From Eubacteriaceae bacterium (GTDB taxonomy: Bacteria; Bacillota; Clostridia; Lachnospirales; Lachnospiraceae), in contig CAJSYQ010000011.1 in assembly GCA_910574015.1 (NCBI GenBank), positions 1-64,000 on the forward strand: a stretch of DNA of 64,000 nt, written 5' to 3'. The notes below the pieces were generated by a model. It saw only the letters and a list, made by a program, of their open reading frames with translations. It was not told the origin of the DNA and did no database searches. The stretch's first letter is position 1. The number at the start of each line of letters is the position of its first letter. A program made the position numbers and the translations under genes. Below, piece by piece: positions 17,199 to 25,891 of the stretch.

Positions 17199-17573
17199 AT
17201 GAACAACGTATTATTTATAGAATATCCGAAATGCACCACCTGCCGCAAGGCGAAGAAATGGCTGGAGGATCACGGCGTATCCTTCACGGACCGTGATATC
17301 AGGGAGGACAATCCGTCTGCGGATGAATTGAAACAGTGGCATCAGAGAAGCGGGCTGCCTCTTAAGAGATTTTTCAATACCAGCGGGATGCTTTACCGGG
17401 AAATGGGACTGAAAGACAAGCTGGGCGGCATGAGCGAGGAAGAACAGCTTGAGCTGCTGGCCTCAGATGGCATGCTTGTGAAGCGCCCCCTTCTTATAAC
17501 GGGAGAAAAGGTGCTGGCAGGCTTTCGTGAAAAAGAGTGGGAAGAGATTGACTGGGGAAATGAGACGGACTGA
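17199..17573 (+). CDS. ArsC/Spx-family thioredoxin-fold protein (arsenate reductase-like)
   Basis: The 124-residue protein has the ArsC-family N-terminus FIEYPKCTTCRKAKKWLEDHG with a C-x-x-C at about residues 12-15, and the RPLLITGEKVLAGFREKEW ending typical of YffB/ArsC-like proteins. The Spx family shares this fold but has its own RNA-polymerase contact residues; this protein looks more like the reductase-type YusI/YffB group. It could be a glutaredoxin-like reductase; the substrate is not known. It starts at 17199 with AAAGGAAG upstream and is 15 bases from the next gene. Confidence 0.85.
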   Translation: MNNVLFIEYPKCTTCRKAKKWLEDHGVSFTDRDIREDNPSADELKQWHQRSGLPLKRFFNTSGMLYREMGLKDKLGGMSEEEQLELLASDGMLVKRPLLITGEKVLAGFREKEWEEIDWGNETD

Positions 17574-17588
17574 AAGCGGGGGAACGGA

Positions 17589-18731
17589 ATGGATCGTAAC
17601 ATGAAGAAACATATTATTGAAATCGTGGCATTTGCTATTATCCTATATTGTGCCATTACGCATCTCAATGTTGTGTGGGGGTTTGTGTGCAGTGTACTCA
17701 GCCTCCTTATGCCGTTTATCCTGGGAGGCGCCATTGCCTTTGTGGTGAATGTGCCAATGAAGCAGATCGAGAAATATTTGTTTCGGAAGAACCAGAAGCT
17801 TCAGACGATGAAAAGGACGGTATCGTATATTCTGACGCTGATTGCCGTGGCGGGCATTCTGACACTGGCCATGACTGTGGTGATCCCGGAGTTGGTAAGA
17901 ACTGCAAAAGCTCTTACCAGCCAGGTTCCGGCAGCGGTGGAAGCCGTGCAGGGATGGTTTCATGAGAATGCGGAAAAACTGCCTTCCGTAGCCGCATTTA
18001 TTGAGGAATCCGAGTTTGATATCACCAGTATTTCTGCAAAGGCGACGGAGCTTCTGCAGTCGGTGGCAACGGGAATCCTCTCTTCCAGCTTCAGCCTGGT
18101 GGGCAGTGTTGTCAGTGGTATCGTTTCTTTTCTCATCGGTGTTGTTTTTTCTGTATATGTACTGTTTCAGAAAGAAAAGCTTTCCGTCCAGGCAAAGAAA
18201 ATACTGTATGCCCTTCTGCCGGAGAAAAAGGCGGATCGGGCTGTGGCCATTGGAAAGCTGAGCAATCAGGTGTTTTCGAATTTTCTGTCGGGGCAGTGTC
18301 TGGAGGCATGTATTCTCGGCGCCATGTTTGTCATTATCATGAGTATTCTCCGGATGCCCTATGCCATGCTGATCGGTATCGTCATCGCCCTGACGGCTCT
18401 GATCCCTATTGTGGGAGCCTTTATCGGATGTGCGGTGGGTATGTTCCTGATCGTTATGGTGAGTCCGGTGCAGGCGTTGTGGTTTCTCGTTTTATTCCTT
18501 GTGATCCAGCAGGTGGAGGGCAATCTGATCTATCCCCGGGTCGTGGGCGGTTCCATCGGTCTGCCCTCCATGTGGGTATTGGCGGCAGTCAGTGTAGGGG
18601 GAAGTCTTTTCGGCATTACTGGAATACTGATCTTCATTCCCCTCTGCTCTGTCTGCTATGCCCTGTTCCGTGACTTTGTGCACAAACGGCTCAGGAAAAG
18701 AAAGGTAAAGAAAGAGAAATACGAAGCCTGA
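17589..18731 (+). CDS. AI-2E/PerM-family membrane transporter
   Basis: The 380-residue integral membrane protein has about eight hydrophobic helices and the family signatures: LMPFILGGAIAFVVNVPMKQIE near residue 35-57, a soluble loop at about 110-150, LSNQVFSNFLSGQCLEACILG, and the highly conserved PIVGAFIGCAVGMFLI and VIQQVEGNLIYPRVVGGSIGLP near the C-terminus. Members export small molecules or act in Na+/H+ exchange; the AI-2 name does not mean it carries autoinducer-2. It sits in a probable two-gene unit with the ArsC-like gene and converges on argH. Confidence 0.9.
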   Translation: MDRNMKKHIIEIVAFAIILYCAITHLNVVWGFVCSVLSLLMPFILGGAIAFVVNVPMKQIEKYLFRKNQKLQTMKRTVSYILTLIAVAGILTLAMTVVIPELVRTAKALTSQVPAAVEAVQGWFHENAEKLPSVAAFIEESEFDITSISAKATELLQSVATGILSSSFSLVGSVVSGIVSFLIGVVFSVYVLFQKEKLSVQAKKILYALLPEKKADRAVAIGKLSNQVFSNFLSGQCLEACILGAMFVIIMSILRMPYAMLIGIVIALTALIPIVGAFIGCAVGMFLIVMVSPVQALWFLVLFLVIQQVEGNLIYPRVVGGSIGLPSMWVLAAVSVGGSLFGITGILIFIPLCSVCYALFRDFVHKRLRKRKVKKEKYEA

Positions 18732-18750
18732 TCCCTGATGCTGCCTGGTC

Positions 18751-20127
18751 TTAGGATTCCTTAAGATATCTGGCATTGGCTTCGATTACCCTCTCCATTG
18801 CCTCTTCTCCTGGTGCGCCCAGGGTATTTCTTTTTTCTACGCAGGTTTTCATAGAGATTGCCTCATATATATCTTGTTGGAAAACGGGAGATATCTCCTT
18901 GTAGTCCTCCAGTGGAAGCTCATCTAAGGAAATCCCCCTGTCTATGCACAGAAGCACAAGCTGGCCGATGATCCCGTGGGCATCCCGGAAGGGAACTCCA
19001 TGGTTCACCAGATAGTCGGCGGCATCCGTGGCATTGGTAAAGCCGTTTTTGGCACTGGCTTCCATTACATCCCCGTTGAATTTCATAGTATCCAGCATTC
19101 CCGTGAAAAGGGCCAGACAGCCTTTCACGGTATCCATAGCATCGAAGGTCAGTTCCTTGTCTTCCTGCATATCTTTATTGTAGGCAAGAGGAAGTCCTTT
19201 CATCGTCGTGAGAAGGGAGATCAGCGCTCCATATACACGCCCTGTCTTGCCCCGGACGAGTTCCGCGATATCTGGATTTTTCTTCTGGGGCATAATGCTG
19301 GAGCCGGTGGAGTAGGAGTCGTCGATTTCCACAAAACGATACTCATTGGAATTCCAGAGGATGATTTCTTCACAGAAGCGGCTCATATGCATCATAATAG
19401 TAGAAAGGGCGCTGAGCAGTTCAATGAGATAATCCCGATCCGACACGGAATCCATACTGTTCCACGTGGGTCCCTGGAATTTCAGCAGCGCGGCGCTGTA
19501 ATCCCGATCCAGTGGATAGGTGGTACCGGCCAGGGCGCCAGCGCCCAGCGGGCAGTAATTCATGCGGTCATAGATATCCTGCAGGCGGCTGCGGTCACGG
19601 CGGAACATTTCAAAGTAAGCTCCGAAATGATGTGACAGTGTGACGGGCTGCGCTTTCTGCAGATGGGTGAATCCAGGCATATAGGTATTCAGGTTTTCTG
19701 ACATGATCTGGTGGATCACTTCCATCAGTTTTTTCAGCAGGTCACGGATCATAACGATCTCATCCCGTGTGTACAGTTTCATATCCAGCGCCACCTGATC
19801 GTTCCGGCTGCGTCCGGTGTGAAGCTTCTTGCCGGGTTCACCGATGCGCTGGATCAAAGCTGCTTCCACGAAGCTGTGGATGTCCTCGGATTCGTCGGTG
19901 ATGGCAAGCGTGCCGTTTTCAATATCTGTCAGGATCCCCTGCAGCCCGCCGGTGATGGTATCCCTTTCCTGTTCTGTCAGGATTCCCTGTTTCGCCAGCA
20001 TTGTCACATGGGCGACGCTGCCCTGTATGTCCTGTTTATAAAACTTTTGGTCGTAAGAAATCGATGCGTTGAAATTGTGCACCAGTTCGTTTGTTTCCTT
20101 TGTAAATCGTCCTCCCCAGAGTTTCAT
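18751..20127 (-). CDS. argH: Argininosuccinate lyase
   Basis: The 458-residue enzyme of the fumarase/aspartase superfamily cleaves argininosuccinate to arginine and fumarate, the last step of arginine synthesis. It starts MKLWGGRFTKETNELVHNFNASI, and contains HTGRSRNDQVALDMKLY, the flexible signature loop with the catalytic Ser in GSSIMPQKKNPDIAELVRGK, and GFTHLQKAQPVTL. The start at 20127 is set by the family N-terminus and GGAGG upstream; the frame runs further to 20352 but that part is not homologous. argG is not in the window; argF is at 36829, so arginine genes are scattered. Confidence 0.95.
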   Translation of the reverse strand: MKLWGGRFTKETNELVHNFNASISYDQKFYKQDIQGSVAHVTMLAKQGILTEQERDTITGGLQGILTDIENGTLAITDESEDIHSFVEAALIQRIGEPGKKLHTGRSRNDQVALDMKLYTRDEIVMIRDLLKKLMEVIHQIMSENLNTYMPGFTHLQKAQPVTLSHHFGAYFEMFRRDRSRLQDIYDRMNYCPLGAGALAGTTYPLDRDYSAALLKFQGPTWNSMDSVSDRDYLIELLSALSTIMMHMSRFCEEIILWNSNEYRFVEIDDSYSTGSSIMPQKKNPDIAELVRGKTGRVYGALISLLTTMKGLPLAYNKDMQEDKELTFDAMDTVKGCLALFTGMLDTMKFNGDVMEASAKNGFTNATDAADYLVNHGVPFRDAHGIIGQLVLLCIDRGISLDELPLEDYKEISPVFQQDIYEAISMKTCVEKRNTLGAPGEEAMERVIEANARYLKES

Positions 20128-20161
20128 AGGCATCCTCCATTTCTGAAATAACAATAACTCA

Positions 20162-20190
20162 ATAGTATCATTTCGGGACAAAATTGGCAA
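20162..20190 (-). promoter_or_regulatory. Promoter for argH
   Basis: On the minus strand TTGCCA (20190-20185), a 17-base spacer and TACTAT (20167-20162) lie 35 bases upstream of the ATG. Confidence 0.6.
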
Positions 20191-20197
20191 TAGAAAA

Positions 20198-20226
20198 TTG
20201 ACCGCGGCGTTGGAAAGTGATAAAAT
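20198..20226 (+). promoter_or_regulatory. Promoter for the CPBP protease gene
   Basis: TTGACC (20198-20203), 17 bases, TAAAAT (20221-20226). It is divergent from the argH promoter, with the two -35 boxes only 7 bases apart. Confidence 0.65.
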
Positions 20227-20257
20227 ATGAATAAATGATGATGACTGGGAGGTAGAG

Positions 20258-21142
20258 ATGAAAAATAAAGGGAAGGCACTTGCCTGGGTGGCATTGTACG
20301 CGGGCATAGGACTGGCACTGCAGCTTGTCATGGGATTTATCATGGCGGGCACTGTCTATGGAATTGCACTGTCAGAGGGGCTTATCGGGGATCCGGATGT
20401 GATGCTGGAACTGTTTGAACGGGCCATGGGAGCCGGACTTCAATCAGATTCCGTATCCATAAGCGGGGCAGTTGCCATGGCGGTAACGGCACTGTGTGAT
20501 TTCATAATGCTGATTTTGTTTGGCCTGTGGTATTATTTTAGGGAAAGTAAATATCCCTTCCGCCCCAATTACCGCAAAGCGTTACGGCCCGCTAATATTT
20601 TGGCGGTATGCGGCATTGCCTTTTTCGGACAGTTTGCTACCAGTCTCGTTCTGGCTGGATTCCAGATTTTGTTTCCCGCTGTGTTCCGGCAGTACGAAGA
20701 ACTGGCGCAGTCCTTTAATCTGGATACGATCACCCCTCTGCTGATGATCTTTATTGTGGGGCTGCTGGGACCGCTGGCGGAAGAGATGCTGTTCCGGGGG
20801 ATGATCTACGCCAAGCTGAGAAGGGCTTTTTCTGTGTGGCCGGCGGCCGTCATATCTGCAGTGCTGTTTGGTCTGTTTCATGCCAATTGGGTTCAGGGGA
20901 TCTATGCGGCATTGTTTGGCGTCGTGCTGGCATATATATATGAAAAGACGCAGACGATATGGGGAAGCTGTCTGCTGCATGTGGTATTTAATTCCATTTC
21001 CTATCTGGTGGAGTGGCTGATGGGGCTGATCCCAGGGGATTCTATCGCTGTGGGAATCGTTATGCTGCTGTTTGATTTAGCCAGTGCCGTTCTGGTGATC
21101 CTCTTGATGAGAAGATTTCGAAACGAGACAGGTAAGGCATGA
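20258..21142 (+). CDS. CPBP-family intramembrane metalloprotease (CAAX-like)
   Basis: The 294-residue polytopic membrane protein has an N-terminal hydrophobic half and a C-terminal Abi/CPBP domain with the metal-site motifs GPLAEEMLFRGMIYAKLRR (E-E-x-x-x-R, about residue 170), LFGLFHANWVQG (F-x-x-x-H) and CLLHVVFNSISYL (H-x-x-x-N). All three are intact, so it should be an active glutamic/metal-dependent intramembrane protease. Family members in Gram-positives serve in bacteriocin immunity or membrane-protein processing; the role here is not evident. Its promoter at 20198 is its own. Confidence 0.9.
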   Translation: MKNKGKALAWVALYAGIGLALQLVMGFIMAGTVYGIALSEGLIGDPDVMLELFERAMGAGLQSDSVSISGAVAMAVTALCDFIMLILFGLWYYFRESKYPFRPNYRKALRPANILAVCGIAFFGQFATSLVLAGFQILFPAVFRQYEELAQSFNLDTITPLLMIFIVGLLGPLAEEMLFRGMIYAKLRRAFSVWPAAVISAVLFGLFHANWVQGIYAALFGVVLAYIYEKTQTIWGSCLLHVVFNSISYLVEWLMGLIPGDSIAVGIVMLLFDLASAVLVILLMRRFRNETGKA

Positions 21143-21183
21143 TGGGACTGCCGGTTTTGTCCTGCGGGCAGTCTGCGGAGTAC

Positions 21184-21212
21184 TTGACTTATGCCGGGGA
21201 CTTCGATATAAT
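21184..21212 (+). promoter_or_regulatory. Sigma-A promoter for the lytic transglycosylase gene
   Basis: TTGACT (21184-21189), 17 bases, TATAAT (21207-21212); 42 bases before the ATG at 21255. Confidence 0.8.
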
Positions 21213-21254
21213 ATAATACAGTCCATTTTTAGGGATTGAGAAAGGAGCGGGAAT

Positions 21255-22112
21255 ATGTCAACGCTGGTTGTACAGGATGTGACAAATACATCCATGGCGG
21301 CATCATCATCCATTGAAGCCGGTCACAGATTACAGTCCTCTATCACTCCTTTTAAGAAGGTTTTAAAAAAGGAAGTACAAAAGAAAGCAGAGACTCTTCC
21401 GAAAGCAGAAAAGAGTGACGCTGCACCGGCAGCTGCCGACCCGGCGGCAGACAAGACGGAGACAGGGAAGACATCGCTGAAGGACATATTTAAGCGGGCA
21501 TCTGAGAAATACGATATCTCGTATGATTTTCTGGTGGCTGTGGCGAAGGCAGAATCTGATTTTAATACTAAGTGCGTTTCCTCTGCGGGAGCGAAGGGAA
21601 TCATGCAGATCATGCCAAATGAATGTAAGGAGTTTGGGGTAACGGATCCTTTTGATGCCGAGCAGAATATTATGGCGGCGGCGAAGCTTCTGAAAGCCCA
21701 TTTGAAGAAGTTTGATGGCAATTTTACCCTGGCGGCGGCGGCCTACAATGCCGGCAGCGGCACAGTGAAAAAATACGGCGGAGTGCCGCCCTATAAAGAG
21801 ACACAGACGTATGTGAAGCGCATCAGTAAGTTTATGTCGGAAGGTGTGACGGTTCCGGACCGGAAGGTGAACGTCAAGGACGCTGGAAAATATACGGGCA
21901 GCGGCGGTTCTGCTGCAGCGTCGGGGAAGAAGTCGGACGGCGCATCCTCATCTGCAGGTACGGCTCCGGCAGGCTTTGACACCGGAAAGATGGCGTCGGA
22001 GAGCGATCTCGAGAAAATACTGATCACGGTTGGCACCGGTGAGGATAAAGTGACGATGACATACGGTGCTTATTTACGATATCTGGAACTGGGAACCACT
22101 GGTGTCGGATGA
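21255..22112 (+). CDS. Lytic transglycosylase (SLT domain) without a recognisable signal peptide
   Basis: The 285-residue protein has a polar N-terminus ([19 protein letters not shown]) and a Lys/Ala-rich linker to about 75. An SLT domain follows at about 80-195, with the catalytic Glu in [21 protein letters not shown], then IMQIMPNE and the [21 protein letters not shown] motif. A disordered Ser/Ala/Gly tail ends it. It would cleave peptidoglycan glycan strands. No Sec signal or lipobox is visible, so export might use the flagellar type III route, as for rod-associated muramidases; that is inference, helped by the presence of many flagellar genes and a YvyF-like gene just downstream. Confidence 0.87.
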   Translation: MSTLVVQDVTNTSMAASSSIEAGHRLQSSITPFKKVLKKEVQKKAETLPKAEKSDAAPAAADPAADKTETGKTSLKDIFKRASEKYDISYDFLVAVAKAESDFNTKCVSSAGAKGIMQIMPNECKEFGVTDPFDAEQNIMAAAKLLKAHLKKFDGNFTLAAAAYNAGSGTVKKYGGVPPYKETQTYVKRISKFMSEGVTVPDRKVNVKDAGKYTGSGGSAAASGKKSDGASSSAGTAPAGFDTGKMASESDLEKILITVGTGEDKVTMTYGAYLRYLELGTTGVG

Positions 22113-22131
22113 GAGGAGAATGGAAGACGAT

Positions 22132-22674
22132 ATGAATATATGGCATGATATAAGCAGGGAAAGGATTACGCCAGGGGATTTTGTGGCGACGATAGAGATA
22201 TCCAAGGGGAGTAAGAAAAAATATGAGCTGGATAAGGAGACCGGTCTTATCATACTGGACCGTATCCTGTATACCTCCACACACTATCCGGCAAATTATG
22301 GTTTTATTCCAAGAACGCTGGGAGACGATAGGGATCCGCTGGATGTACTTGTGATCTGCTCGGAGGATATTGAGCCGCTGTCACTCGTTCGCTGTTATCC
22401 CATTGGCGTTATGTACATGTTGGACAATGGTGCCAATGATGAAAAAATCATTGCCATTCCATACAATGATCCGATGTATAACTATTATACAGACATATCT
22501 CAGCTGCCAAGCCATACATTTGAGGAGATTCAGCATTTCTTCAGCATCTACAAGGATCTGGAGAAAAAGGAGACCGCAGTCAAGGAATTTGACGGGCCAG
22601 TGGAGGCTGTTGCCATTATAGAACAGTGCATACAGAACTATGAAGAGAAATATGGTAACCGTAGCAGCAATTGA
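22132..22674 (+). CDS. ppa: Inorganic pyrophosphatase (family I, soluble)
   Basis: The 180-residue enzyme hydrolyses pyrophosphate to phosphate. The conserved order is visible: [42 protein letters not shown] with the metal-binding Asp cluster (D-x-D-x-x-D), and [19 protein letters not shown]. The start MNIWHDI at 22132 is preferred from family alignment; GGAG lies 13 bases upstream, and an in-frame ATG at 22120 is too close to it. It follows the transglycosylase by 19 bases. Confidence 0.93.
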   Translation: MNIWHDISRERITPGDFVATIEISKGSKKKYELDKETGLIILDRILYTSTHYPANYGFIPRTLGDDRDPLDVLVICSEDIEPLSLVRCYPIGVMYMLDNGANDEKIIAIPYNDPMYNYYTDISQLPSHTFEEIQHFFSIYKDLEKKETAVKEFDGPVEAVAIIEQCIQNYEEKYGNRSSN

Positions 22675-22717
22675 GCAGGCAAATGAATAAAATAGGATAT
22701 ATGGAACGGAGGTGTTG

Positions 22718-23023
22718 ATGATGGGAGACGAATTTGATCTTATGGTGGATGATCCGGCGGCCATGTACTGCGAGGAATGCAATGGCAGGATGCAGAATAA
22801 AGGAAGCGGACGGTTTGTCTGTGTGGACTGCGGCTGGGAACATCTGACGGATTTCGGCATTGTAAAGAAGTATCTGGCAGAGCATGGACCACGCAATGCC
22901 ATGGAGGTTTCTAAGGAGACTGGTGTCAATCTGCCAACGATACAGCGGCTGCTCCGTGAGGGGCGTTTGGAAGCGCTGGATGGGGAAACAGAGTATCAGC
23001 TCTGGTCGTCACCGTCAAAATAA
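22718..23023 (+). CDS. Small zinc-ribbon plus helical protein, resembling flagellar protein YvyF (TIGR03826)
   Basis: The 101-residue protein has two C-x-x-C knuckles (CEEC at about 18 and CVDC at about 36) forming a zinc ribbon, then FGIVKKYLAEHGPRNAMEVSKETGVNLPTIQRLLREGRL, a helix-turn-helix-like segment. This layout is that of YvyF, found in Bacillus flagellar operons, but the match is by architecture only. The start at 22718 has GGAGG 5 bases upstream; ATG at 22721 is equally possible. It could instead be a general transcription-associated zinc protein. Confidence 0.65.
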   Translation: MMGDEFDLMVDDPAAMYCEECNGRMQNKGSGRFVCVDCGWEHLTDFGIVKKYLAEHGPRNAMEVSKETGVNLPTIQRLLREGRLEALDGETEYQLWSSPSK

Positions 23024-23067
23024 CATATTTCCGAAAGCGGCTGCCAGATCGGTCCGGCGCCGCCAGG

Positions 23068-23598
23068 TTAAGGATTCATTGGAGTGAGAAGCTGTACCAT
23101 TGCCTGTCGGTACAGCTTCTCACTTTCCGTTTTCCAGTTCTCACATACCCTTATGGCGTCAGCCTCTGTGGCTACGTCCAGTTCAAGCCGGAATAAGATA
23201 TGGGTTCCCTCGCGGAGGATACAGGAGGCGAGATAGGTGCCCTCCCTTGTGCGCTGATAATCACTGATGAGAGAGCTCTTCTCCAGAATCTCATATTTTT
23301 TCTCTGTGAGGTAGGCATCGATTTCCTGGTGGATTTCCTGGGACAGCAGGGAACCAAAGGATTCCAGTGTCTCCCGGCCGGTCTCTGTCAGCAGATAACA
23401 AGACTGGTGGTAAGTGGCGTCCTCCTGGATCAGATCTCCCTGCAGAAGATCACCGAAGGCGCTCAAAATAGTGAAATAGTTGGTATAGCCGTGGTCTGTG
23501 ACAAAATCAAAGATAATTCCCTGGGGCAGGGGGGTGCGCACCCTGTTCAGCATATATAATATGATGAGTTTATATATATTCACTGGTTCGTTCGCCAT
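23068..23598 (-). CDS. DUF4364 family protein
   Basis: The 176-residue protein starts MANEPVNIYKLIILYMLNRV and looks like a winged-helix N-terminal domain (YTNYFTILSAFGDLLQGDLIQED..YLLTETGRETLESF) followed by an alpha/beta C-terminal domain. This is the DUF4364 family, almost confined to Clostridia; function unknown, possibly a transcriptional regulator. It overlaps the radical SAM gene upstream by 29 bases, so it is the last gene of a three-gene unit. A perfect hairpin lies in its last codons (separate entry). Confidence 0.88.
   Translation of the reverse strand: MANEPVNIYKLIILYMLNRVRTPLPQGIIFDFVTDHGYTNYFTILSAFGDLLQGDLIQEDATYHQSCYLLTETGRETLESFGSLLSQEIHQEIDAYLTEKKYEILEKSSLISDYQRTREGTYLASCILREGTHILFRLELDVATEADAIRVCENWKTESEKLYRQAMVQLLTPMNP
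23083..23124. terminator. Perfect 16-bp inverted repeat inside the 3' end of the DUF4364 gene
   Basis: AGTGAGAAGCTGTACC (23083-23098) is the exact reverse complement of GGTACAGCTTCTCACT (23109-23124), with a 10-base loop. On the plus strand it is followed by TTTCCGTTTTCC, so it could end transcription coming from the YvyF-like gene while also coding SEKLYRQAMVQLLT on the other strand. Confidence 0.6.
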
Positions 23599-24559
23599 TG
23601 TGACCTTCCTTTCCGATCAGCGGCTGTCTGACTGTCTGCCCCTGGCAGACATGCAGCTCTTTCATTTTTTGGTGAAGGGTATTCAGTACGTTTCTTTTAT
23701 TCCTGCTCCAGAGAGGTGCCAGCAGAAGTTCTCTGGGGCCGTCCCCGGTGAGGCGGTGGATCACCATCTCTTCCGGGAGGAGCTGGACTGCCGAAATGAT
23801 CCAATCCAGATATTCCGCCATCGTCAGTGTGGAAAGCATCCCGTTTCGGTACTCCCGGGCCAGATCTGTCCCCTCCAGTATATGGAGGAGCTGCAGCTTG
23901 ATGCCATCGGACCCACATTTCACGGTATGCTCCACAGTCTGCAGGAAATCCCTTTTGTTCTCCTGTGGGAGTCCTGCGATAACATGGGTGACAACCTCTA
24001 GTCCTGCTTTCTTCAGAGATTCTACAGCTGTATCATAGACCTTGGTAGAATATCCGCGGCGGATCCGGTCCGCAGTTTTGTCATGTACGGTCTGAAGACC
24101 AAGTTCCACCATAACGGGCTTGCATTGATTACAGGAACGGAGCAGGGAGATCACCGGAGCCGGCAGGCAGTCCGGCCGTGTGGCGACGGACATCATAACG
24201 ACGTCCGGGTGGGACAGCGCCTCCCGGTACAGGGATTCCAGTCTCTCTATGGGTGCATAGGTATTGGTAAAGGACTGAAAGTAGGCGATAAAGCGGCGTC
24301 CGGTCTGCTTGCTGCGGGAGATAAACCGAATCCCGTCATCGATCTGGCGGGTAATGGAGATGTTTTTCCCGCCGGCAAAATCACCGGAGCCGGCGCCGCT
24401 GCAGAAAGAACATCCCCGGGTATCCAGCGTGCCGTCCCGGGTGGGACAGGTCATACCGCCTTCCAGAGCCACCTTATAGACCTTTTCTCCAAAGCGGTGT
24501 TTCAATTCATAGTCAAGAGAGTGGTAGGGCCTTCCGTCCCATCGCTGCCGGTCAGTCAT
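23570..24559 (-). CDS. TIGR01212-family radical SAM protein (YtqA-like)
   Basis: The 329-residue protein shows the family start RPYHSLDYELKHRFGEKVYKVALEGGMTCPTRDGTLDTRGCSFCSGAGSGDF (given here as the region at residues 10-60), in which the Cys residues around CPTRDG and GCSFC form the radical SAM cluster site. PVMVELGLQTVHDKTADRIRRGY and VVTHVIAGLPQE are typical elongator-like SAM-binding motifs. Substrate unknown in general; proposed to act on tRNA or a cofactor. It overlaps malic enzyme by 8 bases and DUF4364 by 29. Confidence 0.9.
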   Translation of the reverse strand: MTDRQRWDGRPYHSLDYELKHRFGEKVYKVALEGGMTCPTRDGTLDTRGCSFCSGAGSGDFAGGKNISITRQIDDGIRFISRSKQTGRRFIAYFQSFTNTYAPIERLESLYREALSHPDVVMMSVATRPDCLPAPVISLLRSCNQCKPVMVELGLQTVHDKTADRIRRGYSTKVYDTAVESLKKAGLEVVTHVIAGLPQENKRDFLQTVEHTVKCGSDGIKLQLLHILEGTDLAREYRNGMLSTLTMAEYLDWIISAVQLLPEEMVIHRLTGDGPRELLLAPLWSRNKRNVLNTLHQKMKELHVCQGQTVRQPLIGKEGHNGERTSEYI

Positions 24560-25706
24560 GGATCAGGGCTTTTACTGCCGCACTGACCACCTTGGCTACT
24601 CTCGGATCAAAGGCTTCTGGCATAATGTTCTCTTCACTGAGTTCGCTGTCCGGCACAAGGGATGCAATGGCTTCGGCGGCAGCAAGCTTCATATCTTCGG
24701 TGATCTGGGTGGCACGGCCCTCTAATGCCCCTTTGAAAATACCGGGAAAGGCCACCACATTATTGATCTGGTTGGGAAAATCCGAGCGCCCGGTTCCCAC
24801 GATCCGGACGCCGGCTTTTTTTGCCAGATCCGGCATGATCTCTGGAACGGGATTTGCCATGGCAAACAGGATGGCGTCCCTGTTCATGGATGCCGCCATT
24901 TCTTCTGTGACGATACCTGGTGCCGAGACGCCCACAAAAATATCGGCTCCCTCCATGGCATCTTTCAGGCTGCCCTCCCGCTGATCCGGATTTGTGATCT
25001 CCATCATTTCTTTCTGCATCCAGTTCAGGTGTGTGGATTTTTTGCTGAGGATGCCCGTGATATCACATAGAGTGACATCCCGGAATCCATAGCGAAGAAG
25101 CAGCCGGCTGATGGCGATGCCGGCGGAACCGGCACCATTCACCAGGATCCGGCAGTTTTCCTTCTCCTTGCGCACTACCTTAAGGGCATTGATGATGCCC
25201 GCCAGAACGACGATGGCCGTTCCGTGCTGGTCATCGTGAAAGACTGGGATATCCAGCAGCTCCTTGAGCCGGGACTCGATTTCAAAACAGCGGGGCGCAC
25301 TGATGTCCTCGAGATTTATGCCGCCGAAGGCGGGAGCGATGTTTACCACAGTGCGGATGATTTCCTCAGTATCCTGTGTGTCAAGACAGATGGGAAACGC
25401 ATTGACACCGCCAAATTCCCGGAATAAAACTGCCTTGCCCTCCATTACCGGCATGGCAGCCTCCGGGCCGATATTGCCAAGGCCCAATACGGCGCTTCCG
25501 TCCGAGACCACCGCGATGGTATTTGATTTTATCGTATAGCGGTAGGCTTCCTCTTTATTATCCGCTATGATCTTACATGGCTCTGCCACGCCCGGGGTAT
25601 AGGCCATGGCCAGATCTTCCCTTGACCGGACCCGGCACTTCGGCGTTGTATCAATCTTACCGTTCCATTCCGCATGTAATTTGATCGCTTTTTCTTTCTG
25701 TGTCAT
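24552..25706 (-). CDS. NAD(P)-dependent malic enzyme
   Basis: The 384-residue enzyme converts malate to pyruvate, CO2 and NAD(P)H. It has MAYTPGVAEPCK (residues about 34-45), the metal-site region FHDDQHGTAIVVLAG, and a Rossmann domain with NGAGSAGIAISRLL. It is the short bacterial form without a phosphotransacetylase domain. The start at 25706 has GGAGG 9 bases upstream. It leads the malic enzyme - radical SAM - DUF4364 operon. Confidence 0.93.
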   Translation of the reverse strand: MTQKEKAIKLHAEWNGKIDTTPKCRVRSREDLAMAYTPGVAEPCKIIADNKEEAYRYTIKSNTIAVVSDGSAVLGLGNIGPEAAMPVMEGKAVLFREFGGVNAFPICLDTQDTEEIIRTVVNIAPAFGGINLEDISAPRCFEIESRLKELLDIPVFHDDQHGTAIVVLAGIINALKVVRKEKENCRILVNGAGSAGIAISRLLLRYGFRDVTLCDITGILSKKSTHLNWMQKEMMEITNPDQREGSLKDAMEGADIFVGVSAPGIVTEEMAASMNRDAILFAMANPVPEIMPDLAKKAGVRIVGTGRSDFPNQINNVVAFPGIFKGALEGRATQITEDMKLAAAEAIASLVPDSELSEENIMPEAFDPRVAKVVSAAVKALIHD

Positions 25707-25751
25707 TCTATCATTCCTCCATTCTTCCCGTCTAACATCACGCTATCCCCT

Positions 25752-25780
25752 ACTATATCATCTTTAATAGGATAAGACAA
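25752..25780 (-). promoter_or_regulatory. Promoter for the malic enzyme operon
   Basis: Minus strand TTGTCT (25780-25775), 17 bases, TATAGT (25757-25752), 46 bases before the ATG. Confidence 0.65.
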
Positions 25781-25790
25781 TATTTTTCTC

Positions 25791-25819
25791 TTGTGCTTTT
25801 CTCATAAAATGAGTATGAT
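25791..25819 (+). promoter_or_regulatory. Promoter for the UDPGP/UAP gene
   Basis: TTGTGC (25791-25796), 17 bases, TATGAT (25814-25819), divergent from the malic enzyme promoter. Confidence 0.5.
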
Positions 25820-25891
25820 AGGAATAGTTCAACGACACCGGTCTGAACCTGCCGTTGAGCTGAGATGATTGAGATGGAAAGGAGTCTTCCC

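Noticed and set aside
17199-17573. Spx global regulator
   Set aside because: The C-x-x-C ArsC-like protein lacks features I would expect for RNA-polymerase binding Spx; the general ArsC/YffB call is safer.
20128-20352. Longer argH start at 20352
   Set aside because: The extra residues have no homology and cross the divergent promoters; the family start is at 20127.
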